Shown here: one piece after another, positions 1 through 11,510 of the stretch
How positions within the stretch are numbered: position 1 is the first letter of the stretch
How the letters are laid out: the number at the start of each line of letters is the position of its first letter
NCBI GenBank assembly: GCA_030522415.1
Contig: CM060125.1
Coordinates: forward strand, 6,186,901 to 6,250,900
Source of the DNA: Channallabes apus
Lineage: Eukaryota > Chordata > Actinopteri > Siluriformes > Clariidae
Direction of reading: 5' to 3'
Length of the DNA stretch: 64,000 bases
Position numbers and translations under genes: made by a program
Notes under the pieces: generated by a model
Databases searched by the model: none
Told to the model about the DNA's origin: nothing
Seen by the model: the letters and a program-made list of their open reading frames with translations, nothing else

Positions 1-328
1 TCAAATTACTATTATGACATTTTAAAATCAATTTTGACCCTTTTGCACCCTTTTAATTAATTATTTATTAAGTATTGTAAATAAGCTTTGTTAAGTTTGT
101 ATTTTACCTTTTAAACATTTGTGTTATCCTTTTGATTATATTGTATTCCTTCCATTAAAAAAAAAATAAAAACATGCTAGAAAACCAAGGGCTCTGGACA
201 GTTAAAATTCTAAAATATAAAATTCTTGTCATTCTTTTAACTCACTTATTATATAAACATTTACAAATAGTTACAATATATATACACAGATGTCGCCATT
301 AAAAACGCACGTTTCGAGAAAAGGGATT

Positions 329-364
329 CCACGACTTGCCGCAGCTTTGCGCGGCAAGTCGTGG
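329..364. repeat. Perfect 14-bp inverted repeat in a GC-rich block
   Basis: The arms CCACGACTTGCCGC (329-342) and GCGGCAAGTCGTGG (351-364) are exact reverse complements around an 8-nt loop. The equivalent site in copy B (about 13823-13862) has lost the symmetry. A related GC-rich block with the same flanking GGCGACATCTGT motif lies at 59250-59335, so this is a small dispersed family. It sits just upstream of the exon-like block and could be promoter-proximal; no function is shown. Confidence 0.5.
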
Positions 365-394
365 CAAGCTGTGAAAATGCCCTTCATTACCTGT

Positions 395-562
395 AGGGGG
401 CAGTTGTGTTTCAGTCTGAAGTATCTACTGAAGCCAAAAATTTCAAATTAAACCGCGCATGCGTGTTTGGAGACGCTGTACCCACGCTGTGGATCAGTCG
501 GTTGGGAATCATCACGGAGGTACTACACGGCGTGGCTGGAGCTGGAGTTTGTCGTGTTCGAG
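395..562 (+). pseudogene. Exon-like block with splice donor, copy A (start codon absent)
   Basis: A CpG-containing block ends in GAG followed by the strong donor GTAAGTTT at 563. Copy B (about 13890-14065) has the same block and donor. Copy B has ATGGAG at 14017, whereas copy A has ACGGAG at 514, so if this ATG starts translation it is missing here. The reading frame after that ATG stays open to the donor in copy B. Only a short peptide would be encoded and I do not recognise it, so the block could equally be a 5' untranslated exon. Linkage to the terminal exon at 1685 is inferred from position only. Confidence 0.35.
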
Positions 563-1684
563 GTAAGTTTAGCTTTCTTTTTTGGATGTGATTCTCGCTT
601 TCATGACTCCCAATTAATGTTCATCTTAATCTCAAGACGAACAATTAGCAATATTTCAGTTTTTAATAGTGTGGCGATTCACAAAACACCGTTTTCGTGT
701 AAAAACCTGAACCTACGGAGCCCCCCCAGGGGTCCTGTGATAAATAAATAAATAAAAAAAAAAAAAAATAAATAAAATAATAACGAACCGAGCACGCGGA
801 TTAATACAACGAGATGCGTGTTTCTTACCTCCACCCCTCGTGAAAATGGCGTGTTCAGACAAAGGCTTGCCAGTGAGATGCCATTTCTGAACAAACTGTG
901 TTAAAGCATTAAATGGTAAAAGAGCACTATCAATGAACAATTTTTTTCTGAAGCCGAACTTTATTAATGAGTTACGAGTAAAGAACCTGTACATATGTTC
1001 CTACAGTATTGACAGCAGCTCTAATTTGTCTAAATCGCATTGCAGACAATAAAAATAAGTAGAGTCATCCTGTGACCTTGCATGCTTAATCTTTCCACAC
1101 ATGATTCTTGCTTCTCACTTTTTCCTTAATCCCTCACTGATCTATCTTGTATTTTTCTAACGGTGTCAGAAACTTTGTGTTAGTAGCACTGCTTGAAAGA
1201 TGAGACATTCAAAAGATGTCTTGAAGATGAGACATGAATCTGAAGAGGATCTCTTTGATGATTGGTAAAGCATTGTTTTCTTATTAATTATACAATTTAT
1301 TAATAGCTTGAATATAGTGTTTGTTGCATTGGACAGAAGCATATAAATGCAAATGAATATATAAATCTGAGTAATTATTGAACGGATTTTCATGTTTGGA
1401 CTAACCCTTTAAATACAAACTCAGCATTCATCATAGGATTTCCTGACACTGTAAAGCCATCTCATGCCATGTTTTACAATGTTTTACTGATGCAAGATTA
1501 TTGCTAAAGCAATTTAACCCAAGTTTAAAAATCTGAAGTATATGAAGTGATGGTTATTTTTTTATTTTCAGTTATTTAAATATTTTTTTTTTCTCTGTGA
1601 AATGAAGTCAGCACAGGTTGAAGCAATTCAGATTTTTTTTGTTTCTCAAAATAACTTATTTATTTTCTTGTAAATTTTATGCAG

Positions 1685-1927
1685 GGGGACAGACCAAGTG
1701 ATGCCAGTATGCACCTTCTTAAAATCCTTGTCGTCCGTGCTGTTGAAGGGGAAGAACCAGTTGGTGTATCCATAATCCTTGAAGGAGAGGAAATTTTGCA
1801 AGAATGTGGCAATAGTCCCGAGCACTGCGCTACACATTTGAGCTATTTTCAGAAAGTTCTTCTAGAACTTGATGGGATTAAGCTATCACCAAAAGTGCAA
1901 GCTTTAAACATGAAGTTATCATCTTAA
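1685..1927 (+). pseudogene. Terminal exon of a SAMD3-like uncharacterised fish gene, copy A
   Basis: A pyrimidine-rich acceptor ending ATGCAG precedes an 80-codon open frame that runs from GDRPSDASMHLLKILVV to a TAA at 1925-1927. It ends FQKVLLELDGIKLSPKVQAL plus a short tail. The pattern of a HLL.ILVVR segment, a GEE..V.I..EG strand and an FQK.LLELDG..SPKVQ.L end resembles the C-terminus of a family annotated in fish as SAMD3-like or uncharacterised proteins. From memory of that family, a stretch of roughly 20 residues before FQKV is missing, which points to decay. The rest of the gene is absent. A long 3' flank carries AATAAA at 2323-2328. Copy B has a near-identical exon at 26402. Confidence 0.55.
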
Positions 1928-2322
1928 AACATTTGATTTGGCTTGACTACAAGTCTTTACATGTTGTGTTTACATGTTCAGCTTAAAATGTTTTAATGTG
2001 TTGAGGTTTCAATGGCATACTTTTAAGTGCACTAGTCCAGAGTGCTGATTTGAATGTTGCAACTTCACTGCTTCAGAGGGCTATTAAGTTTTAACGTTTA
2101 TTCTACAGTTTGTTTAATGTATTTTCTGCTGTATTTTATTTCTAAATGAATGCTGTATTTTATTTATTTATTATTTTACACAATTTTGTTTAAAACAAGT
2201 ATTTCAGGCCCTGGTGCTGTGCAGTTGTTTCTATGGATGCAAAATTTAGCTGAATGCACTTTTATTAAAAAGACAACCTGTATCTAGACTGTGAATGTCA
2301 CAAATATTTGGTAATGTTGGTG

Positions 2323-2328
2323 AATAAA
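2323..2328 (+). terminator. Polyadenylation signal for the copy A terminal exon
   Basis: The hexamer AATAAA lies about 400 bp after the stop codon of the terminal exon. The same context is kept in copy B near 41577-41582, now separated from its exon by the 14.5 kb palindromic insertion. Confidence 0.4.
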
Positions 2329-2651
2329 CTGTTTAATTATACTTTAGCTGTTTGATTTAAGAAAAATATAGATGAAATAATTACTTAAGTTTCTTTCCAA
2401 AATGTTTACATTATTATAGGGAGTAATATAAATTGATAAAACGAAGTAAGGGAAAATCTCACAAAACAAAATGATAGTAATTTCATAAAATCAAGGTTCC
2501 TGCTGATACAACAATGAATTAACTTTACTTGATTATTTTAAATGAATCTAATTTGTGCATTAAGTATAATTATGTAACTTTTACTTAATTTCTTTTATTG
2601 TTAATTTAATTAAGTAGATTTTACCTGACAATTACGGGTGAGTTTTACTTA

Positions 2652-3390
2652 GGCTGAATCCCAATTCTATTTTCTACCCCTTCCCCTAGTCCCTTGAAAC
2701 GAAGTGGTTTAAATATTTCCCCTAAGAAATGGGACACCACTACAACACTGTTATACGTTATCTATAACGTTATGCTATACACTGTCATCATACGTTGTCG
2801 CTAGTTCCTAATGTTACGTCAGAGGACATGCGCCGATGTTTATCACACATTACAATAAGAGAGAGATTACTCACTCCCAAAGTTTTTTTGCGCCGTATTT
2901 TGATTTTTAAAGATGTTGCTCATTTTCACCACGAAAACGGATGAGCCTTCGGGTTTCCTCAGCCGTCCCTATACAGAATATAAATTACAAAACTGTGGTC
3001 ACGTTGCAATAAGTAAGAATAGTGTAAGCACCGTTCATTTACATGTACACATATGGTAGTAAGCAAAACAAACAATGCGTTATCAAATGCTCGGCAAACT
3101 GCGTGCTACTCAACTTTCATATTTGTTTGTAGCATGCAGTAAAGTGTATGTGACATAAAAATATATATTTGTAATATCGTGCAATCTGTGCTATCTGATA
3201 GCAAACTTTAGCGATTTTTTTGCAAACGTTCCTTTACAGAACATCACCACAAACACAAGACTAAAGGCAATATACATATAATGAAAACTTGTCATAAAAA
3301 TCTTTATTAATGGCAAAAATTAACATTTATGGGTCTGCTTGCTCGAGTGAGCAGCCATGTTGAAAATTTCGCTTAGCCCTTTGTTTGAAG
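2652..3390. mobile_element. Harbinger-like MITE, 3'-truncated copy
   Basis: The element starts with the inverted-repeat sequence GGCTGAATCCCAATTCTA right after TTA. It then follows the family seen complete at 41913-42794 and 38659-39343. Its right end is lost near 3390, where the sequence runs into a TG microsatellite. Because the same MITE is complete at the orthologous place in copy B, it inserted before the duplication and was trimmed afterwards in copy A. Confidence 0.65.
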
Positions 3391-3409
3391 TGAGGTACAG
3401 TATATATAT

Positions 3410-3452
<43 letters not shown>
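3410..3452. repeat. (TG)n microsatellite
   Basis: About 20 TG units. The shorter equivalent in copy B is at about 42934-42950. Confidence 0.9.
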
Positions 3453-3454
<2 letters not shown>

Positions 3455-3572
3455 CCGATGCAAGGGCGTCAACTCACATGTACTATTCCATTGTCACTCA
3501 TACTGCCGTAGCTTTTAGAGCCCTAAAAAAAGCATTCGCTAGTTAGTAAGTAAATAAATGAATAAATAGTTT

Positions 3573-3574
<2 letters not shown>

Positions 3575-3640
<66 letters not shown>
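3575..3640. repeat. (AT)n microsatellite
   Basis: More than 30 AT units. In copy B this is the place where the 43083-48475 hAT-like block interrupts the sequence. Confidence 0.9.
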
Positions 3641-3642
<2 letters not shown>

Positions 3643-4490
3643 GGAAATATGTATAAAGAAACTATAATTAATATTTTGGTGTTTAATTACAAAAAAAACA
3701 TTTTAATGGTTAGTGATTGTTGCAGACATTTACACTATTTTTGAGAACTATTAAGTTCTCCTTCAACGTGTCATAGCCGATAACTGCTCCTTTGATCTGT
3801 TGGGTACGGCGGGGGGCGTCGACTGCTGATCAGTAGCGTCACAAACACACTCATAAACTCTCCGTGTGCACACACACCAACTCTCCGTGCACACACACAC
3901 ACACACGATTTAGAGATAAAATGCAGACATAAACACCCCACCCCCCCAGGAAAACAACAAACACAAATATATAGACTACAGTACTCGCATTTCCAACACG
4001 CTAGCGCGCTCCGATGTGAGCCGATTTATTCAAGTCATAATTAGAGAATATAGAGAGATTAATAACAGAGAAAGCATAATACGATGTCTATACAGTAAAT
4101 AAAAAGAAAAGTATCAAATCCAACTATTAATCATTAACCATTTATGTTATATATTTATTTATTTTATATAATTTTATTTTATATTACATAATTTTTTATA
4201 TATTATATTTATACAATGCTTGCTCTGAAGGACTTTATCTAAAAGCCAGACTGACCAAGTTTCTAATTCACTGCTGAAGTAGTTAAATATGCTTATACTG
4301 TAGATACGTATAGGTTACATTTTAAAAGTACAATCGCTACTGTTACACCGTTACTGTAATCCCCCTTCTCACCTTTCATTGGTGTGAAGTTATCAAACCG
4401 GTTTCGCTGATGGGGGAATTCACAGAGTTGAGAGGTTTCACCAGCAAAACAAATAGAAAGATGAACATAAGTAAATATAAAATGTTTAAT

Positions 4491-4764
4491 TGTAACAACC
4501 TACCTGAAAGGCGAACACTCACCAATGGCAGCAACTGCAGCGCTGGAAAACACGCTATAAAATGAACAATAATTCCTTTAAGTCACACACACAAGCCAGT
4601 TTCCTAAAGCCGGATTTAAACAACGCGCTTACCTGTCGCCGCTACAAACAGGAACAACAAAGGGGAAACCGGGCGTGATGCAACACAGGCAGCAGCTAAT
4701 CAGCCTAATCAGGTGCTTTGCTCTGATAGGTCAATACCGCCGTCAACCGCCTAATCCCACTACA
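4491..4764 (-). repeat. 3' LTR of the gypsy element (single U3 repeat)
   Basis: This 274-bp LTR matches 10072-10452 across its length except that the other LTR has extra tandem units. It carries one copy of the GGTGCTTTGCTCTGATAGG unit. Confidence 0.8.
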
Positions 4765-4821
4765 TTCCACCCCCAGTTTCTGCAACGTCGCCCCGACGGT
4801 GAACAAAAACAGAAGAAAATC

Positions 4822-6330
4822 TTAATCCCAAGGCCGGAACAGTGTACTAACTGTACAACCCACTATACTGGATACCGAACCTAAGCCTATGGTTCGCGGG
4901 AGAGGATATCGGTTAGAGTGCTGACCTCCGGTACTCCTACCTGTTCTTCTTACCACAACCTCACCTACCTCCGAATTAGAAGGCAATACCACTGACTGCA
5001 CTTCCTCCTCAAACTCTGAACCCCCTGTGGCATTGCCGGCTTCCACCACCAGATCACCAGATGGCTGAGGAACAAAAACACTATCCTGTGGTCCTAACTG
5101 CCGCCTAACGTGAGGGGTCTCTGGCACCAAAACCAACAGATCCTCCTCATCAGGCTCCTCTTCTGAAGGCTGCACAGACTCACGCACTGGGCTATCTGTC
5201 AACACAAGAGGCAAATCCTGGCAGATCTGGAGTTTCAGCAAGGATCGGTGCACATGTTTGACCTTACTCAGATCAGTGGTGGGAGCAATAGTATACACTG
5301 CCCCCCCCCTAGGTGCCTTGATAACCTGGTACACCACTGAGCTCCACAGGTCCTGGATTTTACTTCTACCCCGCACACTATGGTTGCGGAGGTATACTAA
5401 CTGACCCTCCCTCAGTGGTGCCTCCCTTACCTGTGAATCGTACCGAGCCTTCCGTGAGGCAGCTGCCGCACCCAATTGCTCGCGGGCCCTCTCAAATGCA
5501 ATGTTCAACCGATCCTGCTGCTCCAGAATCCACCTATGAAGACTGCCAGATGATGGCTCTGGGACTCTGCCAAGTGCAAAATCAACAGGCAGTCTAGGCT
5601 CCTGTCTGAACATTAAAAAATATGGGGACTCCCCAGTTGCCTGATGAGGGGTTGTATTGTACGCAAAGAGGCCAATCGCTCTTTTTGGACAATGGCAAAG
5701 TGCGCAACACATCATGCAAGGTTCTGTTAAACCATTCGCACTGGCCATGTCCCACTGGGTGGTATGGGGTGGTGCGTGATTTCACAACCCCTTACAGAGA
5801 ACAAAGCTGCTGAATGAGAACGGACTCAAAATTCCGGCCTTGGTCAGAGTGAATCCGACCCTGCACCCCAAATTTACAAAACCACTCCAACAAACTGAGC
5901 AACAGTCTCAGCCCGTTGGTCTCTAGTGGGTACTGCTAAAGTATATTTCGTAAAAATGTCGGTCATTCTCAATACCAAATCTTGACGGTTCTATGACGGT
6001 GAAGTCTAATGCCAAAATCTCGTTAGGCTGAGCAGCCAACAGATGCCCCATAAAACTACCATGGGCGGAGGGAACACAGGGCGCACTGACAACGCTCACA
6101 CTCTTGGCACCAACGTGCAATGTCCACAGACATGCCAGGCCAATAACAGCGTTGGTGCACCAGTTGAGAAGTGCGCTCTACCCCTGATGCCCTTGCTGTT
6201 GATGAAGCTGGGTTAACACATGATGTCTCATAGCGGCCAGCAGTAACACCTGAAGTTGTTCCTCCCCACCATCTGAGCGAAACACACGCCAATAAAGTAC
6301 ACCATTTTCTTCTCGCAAGCGGTACCATTG
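4822..6330 (-). pseudogene. Gypsy integrase and Pol C-terminus remnant
   Basis: In minus sense, fragments give a zinc-binding segment (CYWPGM..DI..WCQECERCQ, near 6100), an integrase core fragment around 5800-6000 with a HSDQGRNFES-type motif, then [20 protein letters not shown] (about 5730-5780) and a long C-terminal tail to 4822. Compared with the usual HP.TNGQ.ER..R, this has [12 protein letters not shown]. At least three frame changes break the domain, so no integrase can be made. The C-terminal 300-residue frame is the longest surviving piece. Confidence 0.75.
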
Positions 6331-6377
6331 TCGAAGCAGTATAATTGCATGTCTGGAAAGCTTACGTTCTTCTGAAG

Positions 6378-7178
6378 TCAGAAACTTTTACGCTTCCAAA
6401 ACACTAGCAATTCGCCCATCACTGGATCTACACCCTGCTGAACACCCAGGTCACCAAGTGGAATACACGGGAAGGAGGTAACCTGGTTAACCGAGGTCAC
6501 CAATCCACCTTGAGCAGCTTGCTGCAACGCCACTGGAACGGCCATACCTGGACACAACTCACGCACTTTCCCCGTACGAGGAAAGTTTTGGCGTGACATG
6601 ACATCTGCATTACGATTGCTTCTTCCGGACCTATATTTGATCTCAAAATCAAATGATGCCAATTGAGCGGCCCAACGCTGCTCCATGGCACCCAACTTTG
6701 CAGAGGTCAGGTAGCTGAGGGGATTATTGTCCGTAAAGACAACACACTTTTGGCCCAACAGATACTCCCTAAATTTCTCGGTCATGGCCCACTTGAACCC
6801 CAACAATTCCAGTTTCATGGAACTGTAGTTGGCTGGATTCCGCTCAGTGGGCCCAAGACTACGACTACCATAAGCAATTGGCCATACCTTACCTTGTTGT
6901 TCCTGGGACAGGACTGCTCCTAGCCCTCCATGACTAGCATCAACCTCTAGAATAAATGGTAGTGAAAAATCTGCATAGGCAAGCACTGGGGCTGTAGTTA
7001 ATTTAACTTTCAACCCCTCAAAGCTACACTGACATTCTGCAGACCAAGCTTCAGCAAAATCTCGAACATTTTGCCTCAGACGTTTTGAGTTTGCTAGCTG
7101 AGCTACCAACCTATGGAGGGGGGCAGCCAACTTGGCGAACCCCTCCACAAAGTGCCGGTAGTAGCTAGCAAATCCCAA
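6378..7178 (-). pseudogene. Gypsy RT connection and RNase H domain remnant
   Basis: The 266-residue frame starts with the RT thumb motif GFASYYRHFV and continues into an RNase H domain. That domain has LPFILEVDASHGGLGAVLSQ, a region like SRSLGPTERNP...LELLGFKWAM, and VVFTDNNPLSYL. The catalytic acidic residues of this retroelement RNase H type (D, E, D) are all visible. The frame is separated from the RT core upstream by a stop at about 7180. Confidence 0.8.
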
Positions 7179-7181
7179 AAA

Positions 7182-7847
7182 TTAATGCAACTCTGCGACG
7201 CTGGTGGGGCGAGGCCACTGTGCAACTGCCTCCACTTTCCCTGGGTCAGTCGACACTCCTGCTGCAGAGATGACATGCCCTAAATAATGCACTTCCTTTT
7301 TGAAGAAGGCACACTTGGACAATTTGGCTTTCAAACCTTCCGAGCAAGGTGTTGGTCCACTGAAGAGGAGAACAATAATATCATCAAGATACAAAAGAAG
7401 GGACTGATACTGCTGATCACCAAACAACCGTTCCATCAGTCGCTGGAAGGTACTGGGAGCATTGCACAACCCAAAAGGCATCCTATTCCACTCAAAGAGT
7501 CCGAAAGGGGTGCAAAAGGCAGTTTTTGGCTTATCCCCCTCTGTTACCAAAGTCTCTTCAATGCGTGGAAGAGGAAACGCATCCTTTCTAGTCTTCAAAT
7601 TTAAGCGACGGTAGTCCACACACATGTGCAGACTACCGTCCTTCTTTTTGATGAGCGCTATGGGCGAAGTGTAGGGACTACAGCTTTCTCGGATCAAAGT
7701 AGTACAGCCTCCATCATTGGTAGAAAACACGGACATGTACTTCTCCAGCAATGCCCTCACCTTACCCTGGTTTTCTTCTGACAACACCGATAAATCCAGC
7801 ATGGCTATCTGCTCTGGTACCATAGGGGAAACTGGCACACACTGCAT
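7182..7847 (-). pseudogene. Gypsy reverse transcriptase remnant
   Basis: RT motifs appear in order: SPIALIKKKDGSLHMCVDYR, FPLPRIEETL, MPFGLCNAPSTFQRLMERLF, the catalytic LLLYLDDIIV, and YLGHVISAAGV. The stretch between the PRIEETL and KPKTAF motifs is too short, so the motif carrying the first catalytic aspartate is deleted, and part of the region after YLDD is also missing. This copy could not be active. Confidence 0.85.
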
Positions 7848-7867
7848 TTACTGTCGCAGCAACAGAT

Positions 7868-8639
7868 TTAACTTCCCCCTGGAGGCAAACTAATTACATC
7901 AGCCTTCTTTACATTACCAATAACAGTGCGAACATACAACACTACGTCTACAGTTCCAACATTCACTATAGGCACGTAAACCATAACACCATCCACCCTT
8001 AACAGAGCAGGAGAAAACAAAAGCTCCGCCGGTAGACCAAAAGTAGGTGGCTCAAACAGTACCGTTCCACCCGAGTACTGAGCCGAACAAGTCGCAGCAA
8101 CCCACTTGAGGGTGCCACCTGGGATGCGCCACGCCCGACGCCCACAAACCTTAACTCGCCCTTCACCATCAGAAACTGGCTGGGTATCCACCTGATGACA
8201 ATGTTGTAGAGCCTGAAAAACAGAACTAGGGGCCTTTAACACCACTGGTAAGTCAAAAAGAGCAGTGCCATGTTGGCCAAAGAGCCCCTGGTAGCAGCGG
8301 CTCAGGATGTTCATACATAACACCCCAGGAACTTCTGCACGCACGCCACCAGGATGGTCTCGGACCACCAACACACCACAACCGGACACAACTCAACCAC
8401 AGAGCTCCACAACTAATTCCAAATAGCCAATATATGGAATTGAAAGACCATTTGCAGCCCAGAGCTGCAAATGAACCCATTTTCTGTGTGGAGCCTGTCA
8501 TCTTCCCAACCGAGTTGTGGCTCTGCAACTCGGTGGGAGCTAGTTTTCTGACGGCTGCACCGGTGATGATTGTTCGCCTCTCATAACCCTTGAGTTCGCA
8601 CGAGCTAGTGGTGGGCGGACAAATACCTGCCCCCATCAC
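7868..8639 (-). pseudogene. Gypsy protease region remnant
   Basis: Overlapping minus-strand frames between the CCHC knuckle and RT occupy the position of the protease. The piece containing VLCMNIL resembles the G.NIL motif common after gypsy-type protease cores. No clear D-S/T-G catalytic triad is readable. The assignment rests mainly on position. Confidence 0.5.
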
Positions 8640-8799
8640 AATCTATAGCGAAATGACCAGGTTGGTGACACCTTCTACAAATTAACTTAGACTTAAATGA
8701 CCACGCATGTGACTGGGGATTTTGAAGCTGGGCCATACTTTGGGTTAACTGATTCAACTGTTGTTGCTGGTTTCGCAGCATATCCCGCAGTTCACTCAT
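8605..8799 (-). pseudogene. Gypsy Gag C-terminal zinc knuckle remnant
   Basis: A 64-residue minus-strand frame contains a glutamine-rich helix and a complete CCHC knuckle, CRRCHQPGHFAIDC (C-x2-C-x4-H-x4-C), as in nucleocapsid domains that bind retroelement RNA. It is separated from the rest of gag by about 570 bp of AT-rich sequence. Confidence 0.8.
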
Positions 8800-8809
8800 T
8801 TCTGATGTT

Positions 8810-9375
8810 ACAGAACCACTACTATTAATGTAGATGCGATCATATTATTTTACTAGTTTTGATGCGTAGCTTTGGTTTAAAGTTTCACTCACACAACAGA
8901 AGTCCGATCTCTTTGTCTCTTGTAGTTTATTTTGTCAGCATCAAAGAATCAACACTTCATACAGTCGTCTTGAGTAAATCCACTGTGGTTACAGACACCA
9001 GTTGCTGCATCTTGCAAATCTCTGACTTTTACAACAACCTATTTGCTGTATCTTATAAATTACAGTCTTAGCTTACGTATATAACAACACTCTTGTTGTA
9101 TATATCTACTTACGGGAGCTTACGGTCAAAAGCTTGTGTTTCCGTAGCCTTCCGCATCTAAACTGACTTTTCCATTATGCGATAGTCATACAAATACATG
9201 TCATAGTAGAATGACATCACAGACCAACTTACGATTGTCAAAATGGATGCATAACTAAGAAATTTAAAGCTTATGGCTTATGTAACAAACTTAATGCTTA
9301 ATGCTTTACTAATGAATAGAACAAGGTAGAATAAATGAAATAACAAATAAAATAACATAACTATAATAATAAAAT
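8810..9375. other. AT-rich non-coding stretch interrupting gag
   Basis: The Gag capsid-like frame (9376 on) and the CCHC frame (8605-8799) should be adjacent but are split by this AT-rich segment with no readable gag sequence. It is probably a later insertion. It could be a solo LTR of another element, since TGTTACAG near 8806 and ATTAACA near 9410 would make TG...CA ends, but I could not confirm this. Confidence 0.35.
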
Positions 9376-10047
9376 TCATAACAAGTACGATATGGCTCTT
9401 ACAATTAACATGCTGGTTTCCTTGCACCCCATATTGAATGTCATAAACCGATGGAACAGACTGACCCCCCCCCCCCATGAGGCGACTGACTTATCCTTTT
9501 CCAAGAGACTCATTAATGCTAAGGAGAACTCCACCAAAGTCTCTCCATCCTGTTGTCTCCTGGAAAAAAAGGACTCTTGCAATGCTACATACGACTTTGT
9601 ACAACCATACAATTCACGCAATACCTGAATAATTTTGTCTAGATCCTCCCTCTCATTGCTAGACCGATAACGGATTTCTTCCCATGCCTCTCCCTCCAGG
9701 TGATCGAAGAGAAAAAATGCCCAATTAGCTGCAGACAGGTGACGAAGCCGCATACAAGACTGGGCTTCCCCCACCCACTTGTTGATGCTAACGCCCGACC
9801 GACCACTAAACTTTGGACACTTACGGTCTCGGGGAACAAAAACGAACCGCTCCGCAGTCGATGTACCAGTACCAACGGGTGGGGGATCTGAAACCACAGG
9901 AAGAAACGTGTTAGATAACCCAGGCTGTGCAACCGATATGGGGTCCCGCCGCAGCGTCTCATTATCAGCTTTTAATTGCGCTACCAAATCTCTTAACTCA
10001 CGTAATTCGTCCTCCATCTCTACCAATGCACAGGCTCTTACCACCAA
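9376..10047 (-). pseudogene. Gypsy Gag capsid-like remnant
   Basis: The frame begins near a methionine followed by a leucine-rich coiled coil (MEDELRELRDLVAQLKADNE). It continues into a capsid-like region with KFSGRSGVSINKWVGEAQ, ANWAFFLFDHLEGEAWEEI and a segment with LRELYG, ESFFSRRQQDGETL and EFSLAL. This layout matches Gag of Ty3/gypsy elements related to those that gave rise to PNMA and ARC-type genes. It loses homology where the AT-rich insertion begins, so it is truncated. Confidence 0.75.
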
Positions 10048-10071
10048 GGTTCAGGGAAGCCTAATCAAATG

Positions 10072-10452
10072 TGTAAATCAACCTACCTGAAAAGCGAACA
10101 CTCACCAACGGCAGCAACTGCAGCTCCGGAAAACATGCTATAAAATTAACAATAATTCCTTTAAGTCGCACACACAAGCCAGTTTCCAAAAGCCGGATTT
10201 AAACAACGCGCTTACCTGTCACCGCTACAAACAGGAACAACAAAGGGAAACCGGGCGTGATGCAACACAGGCAGCCGCCAATCAGCCTTTAAATAGGGAG
10301 GTGCTTTGCTCTGATAGGTCAATACCGCTGTCACTCGCCTAAATAGGGAGGTGCTTTGCTCTGATAGGTCAATACCGCCGTCACTCGCCTAAATAACGAG
10401 GTGCTTTGCTCTGATAGGTCAATACCGCTGTCACTCGCCTAATCCCACTACA
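10072..10452 (-). repeat. 5' LTR of the gypsy element with a triplicated U3 unit
   Basis: This LTR is longer than its partner because a 50-bp unit is present three times (10291-10340, 10341-10390 and 10391-10440), each beginning AAATA and ending CACTCGCCT. In element orientation the array lies in the upstream (U3) part, where tandem enhancers are common in LTR elements. The units differ by only a few bases. Confidence 0.8.
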
Positions 10453-10730
10453 CATACATTAGCCGCGTGTTTTGGCTGTCATGTGGGCCAATCCGGTTGA
10501 AGTTTTAATACCTTGTATGAAGTAATTTTGCATGAGCCCTGTTCATGCTACCAATTTTCTGTGGTCAGCAACATTCTTTGAATAAAGCCAGCTTTAGATT
10601 GATATCAAACATTACATATCTTACTCACTCAATCTTTCCTTTATCTAATAAAAGGGGTTTGTAAATTTTGATTACACCTCTTAAGTTATGCAGAATAATC
10701 AATCATACACACAGGAATGAAACATACTGA

Positions 10731-10801
<71 letters not shown>
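10731..10801. repeat. (AT)n microsatellite
   Basis: About 34 consecutive AT units. Confidence 0.95.
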
Positions 10802-10803
<2 letters not shown>

Positions 10804-11189
10804 TTGCCCTACTGGCACACTTTAAAGATGGTTTAAAATAGTGTCCTTGCCGTATGACTCTTTTTTCATTGAAAGGCATGTGCTCTGGAGGTCTATGAGA
10901 GTGTCAAAATGTGACTTGGAGGTTCCCTCCCAAACTCTGTGAAGCTGTAAACTGTCTGCTCTGTTTACCGGATCGCCAATTTACACCCTCGTTTTTGGGT
11001 TTACTTCGAGGCATCTAGTCTTAGCGTGGCTCAAGGCATAGCAAACTTCCTGTCCCGTGACTTGTGAAGTTTCCTGCAGCTTCGTTTTACAGACACTCCT
11101 TTATGTTCGTGGATCAGATAAAATTATCGGGATGGTGACATGCAGGCTGGGAGAGGGGCTCTGGAATGTGATGAATTGCTTGCTCTCTT

Positions 11190-11315
11190 TGGAAGGAGGA
11201 AACCCAGGGAGAACATGCTAACTCCACGCACACTGACCTGAAGGTGGGATTCAAACCCTCAACCATGGAGTAGCGAGACCTCAGCTCTAACCACTACACC
11301 ACTGTGCCAACCTAC
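11190..11315. repeat. Old interspersed repeat (LINE 3'-end or SINE-like)
   Basis: The stretch with GGGAGAACATGCTAACTCCA, a GGGATTCAAACCC-type core and TCTAACCACTACACCACTG is a sequence style widely dispersed in fish genomes, usually annotated as a LINE 3' end or derived SINE. I recognise it by memory of such repeats only. Confidence 0.4.
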
Positions 11316-11384
11316 AGTCAATACAATAAACATAGATTCTACTTTTAACCTTAGTTCATGTACACTTTTTTGTTTGTTTGTTTA

Positions 11385-11510
11385 CTGTATTGATTTATGT
11401 CGTTTATTATGATGGGCAGAACACTGATAAGGTAATTATTTATTGATGCATTTTAATTGAGTATTATTGCAGTGGTATTTTGTTATAATTTACAGCTCCT
11501 TAAAATATGA
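11385..11510. repeat. Olfactory receptor upstream block, copy 1
   Basis: This block matches 61085-61225. Shared runs include CACTGATAAGGTA, TTATTGCAGTGGTATTTTG and the following TTTCCAGCTCC-like segment. Here it lies 450 bp upstream of the receptor coding exon. Confidence 0.75.

Larger units (their letters stand above)
1..4440. repeat. Segmental duplication, copy A (short copy)
   Basis: This stretch matches, piece by piece and in the same order, the parts of 13494-54760 that lie between inserted elements. Anchors include the opening block (1-720 against 13497-14220), the terminal exon (1685-1927 against 26402-26644), the MITE (2652 on, against 41913 on), a microsatellite flank (3453-3560 against 42950-43075) and the block 3650-4410 (against 48484-49010 and 54135-54755). 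It lacks every large insertion of copy B and so serves as the empty-site reference. The left edge is cut by the window. The right edge is near 4430, shortly before a gypsy LTR. Tandem duplication is inferred from the collinearity. Confidence 0.85.
4491..10452 (-). mobile_element. Degenerate Ty3/gypsy LTR retrotransposon on the minus strand
   Basis: Two related LTRs in the same orientation (4491-4764 and 10072-10452) bracket gag, protease, RT, RNase H and integrase remnants read from the minus strand. In that sense the LTRs run TGTAGTGGG to a terminal ACA. A polypurine tract (GGGGGTGGAA) directly precedes the downstream LTR at about 4765-4774. Order is gag, CCHC, PR, RT, RH, IN. Frames are interrupted by stops and frameshifts throughout, so the element is dead. 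I could not find matching target duplications or a convincing tRNA primer site. Confidence 0.85.
10453..11384. other. Intergenic region with repeats, no gene seen
   Basis: No coding exon is recognisable. It contains an (AT)n tract at 10731-10801 and an old interspersed repeat at about 11190-11315. Confidence 0.6.
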
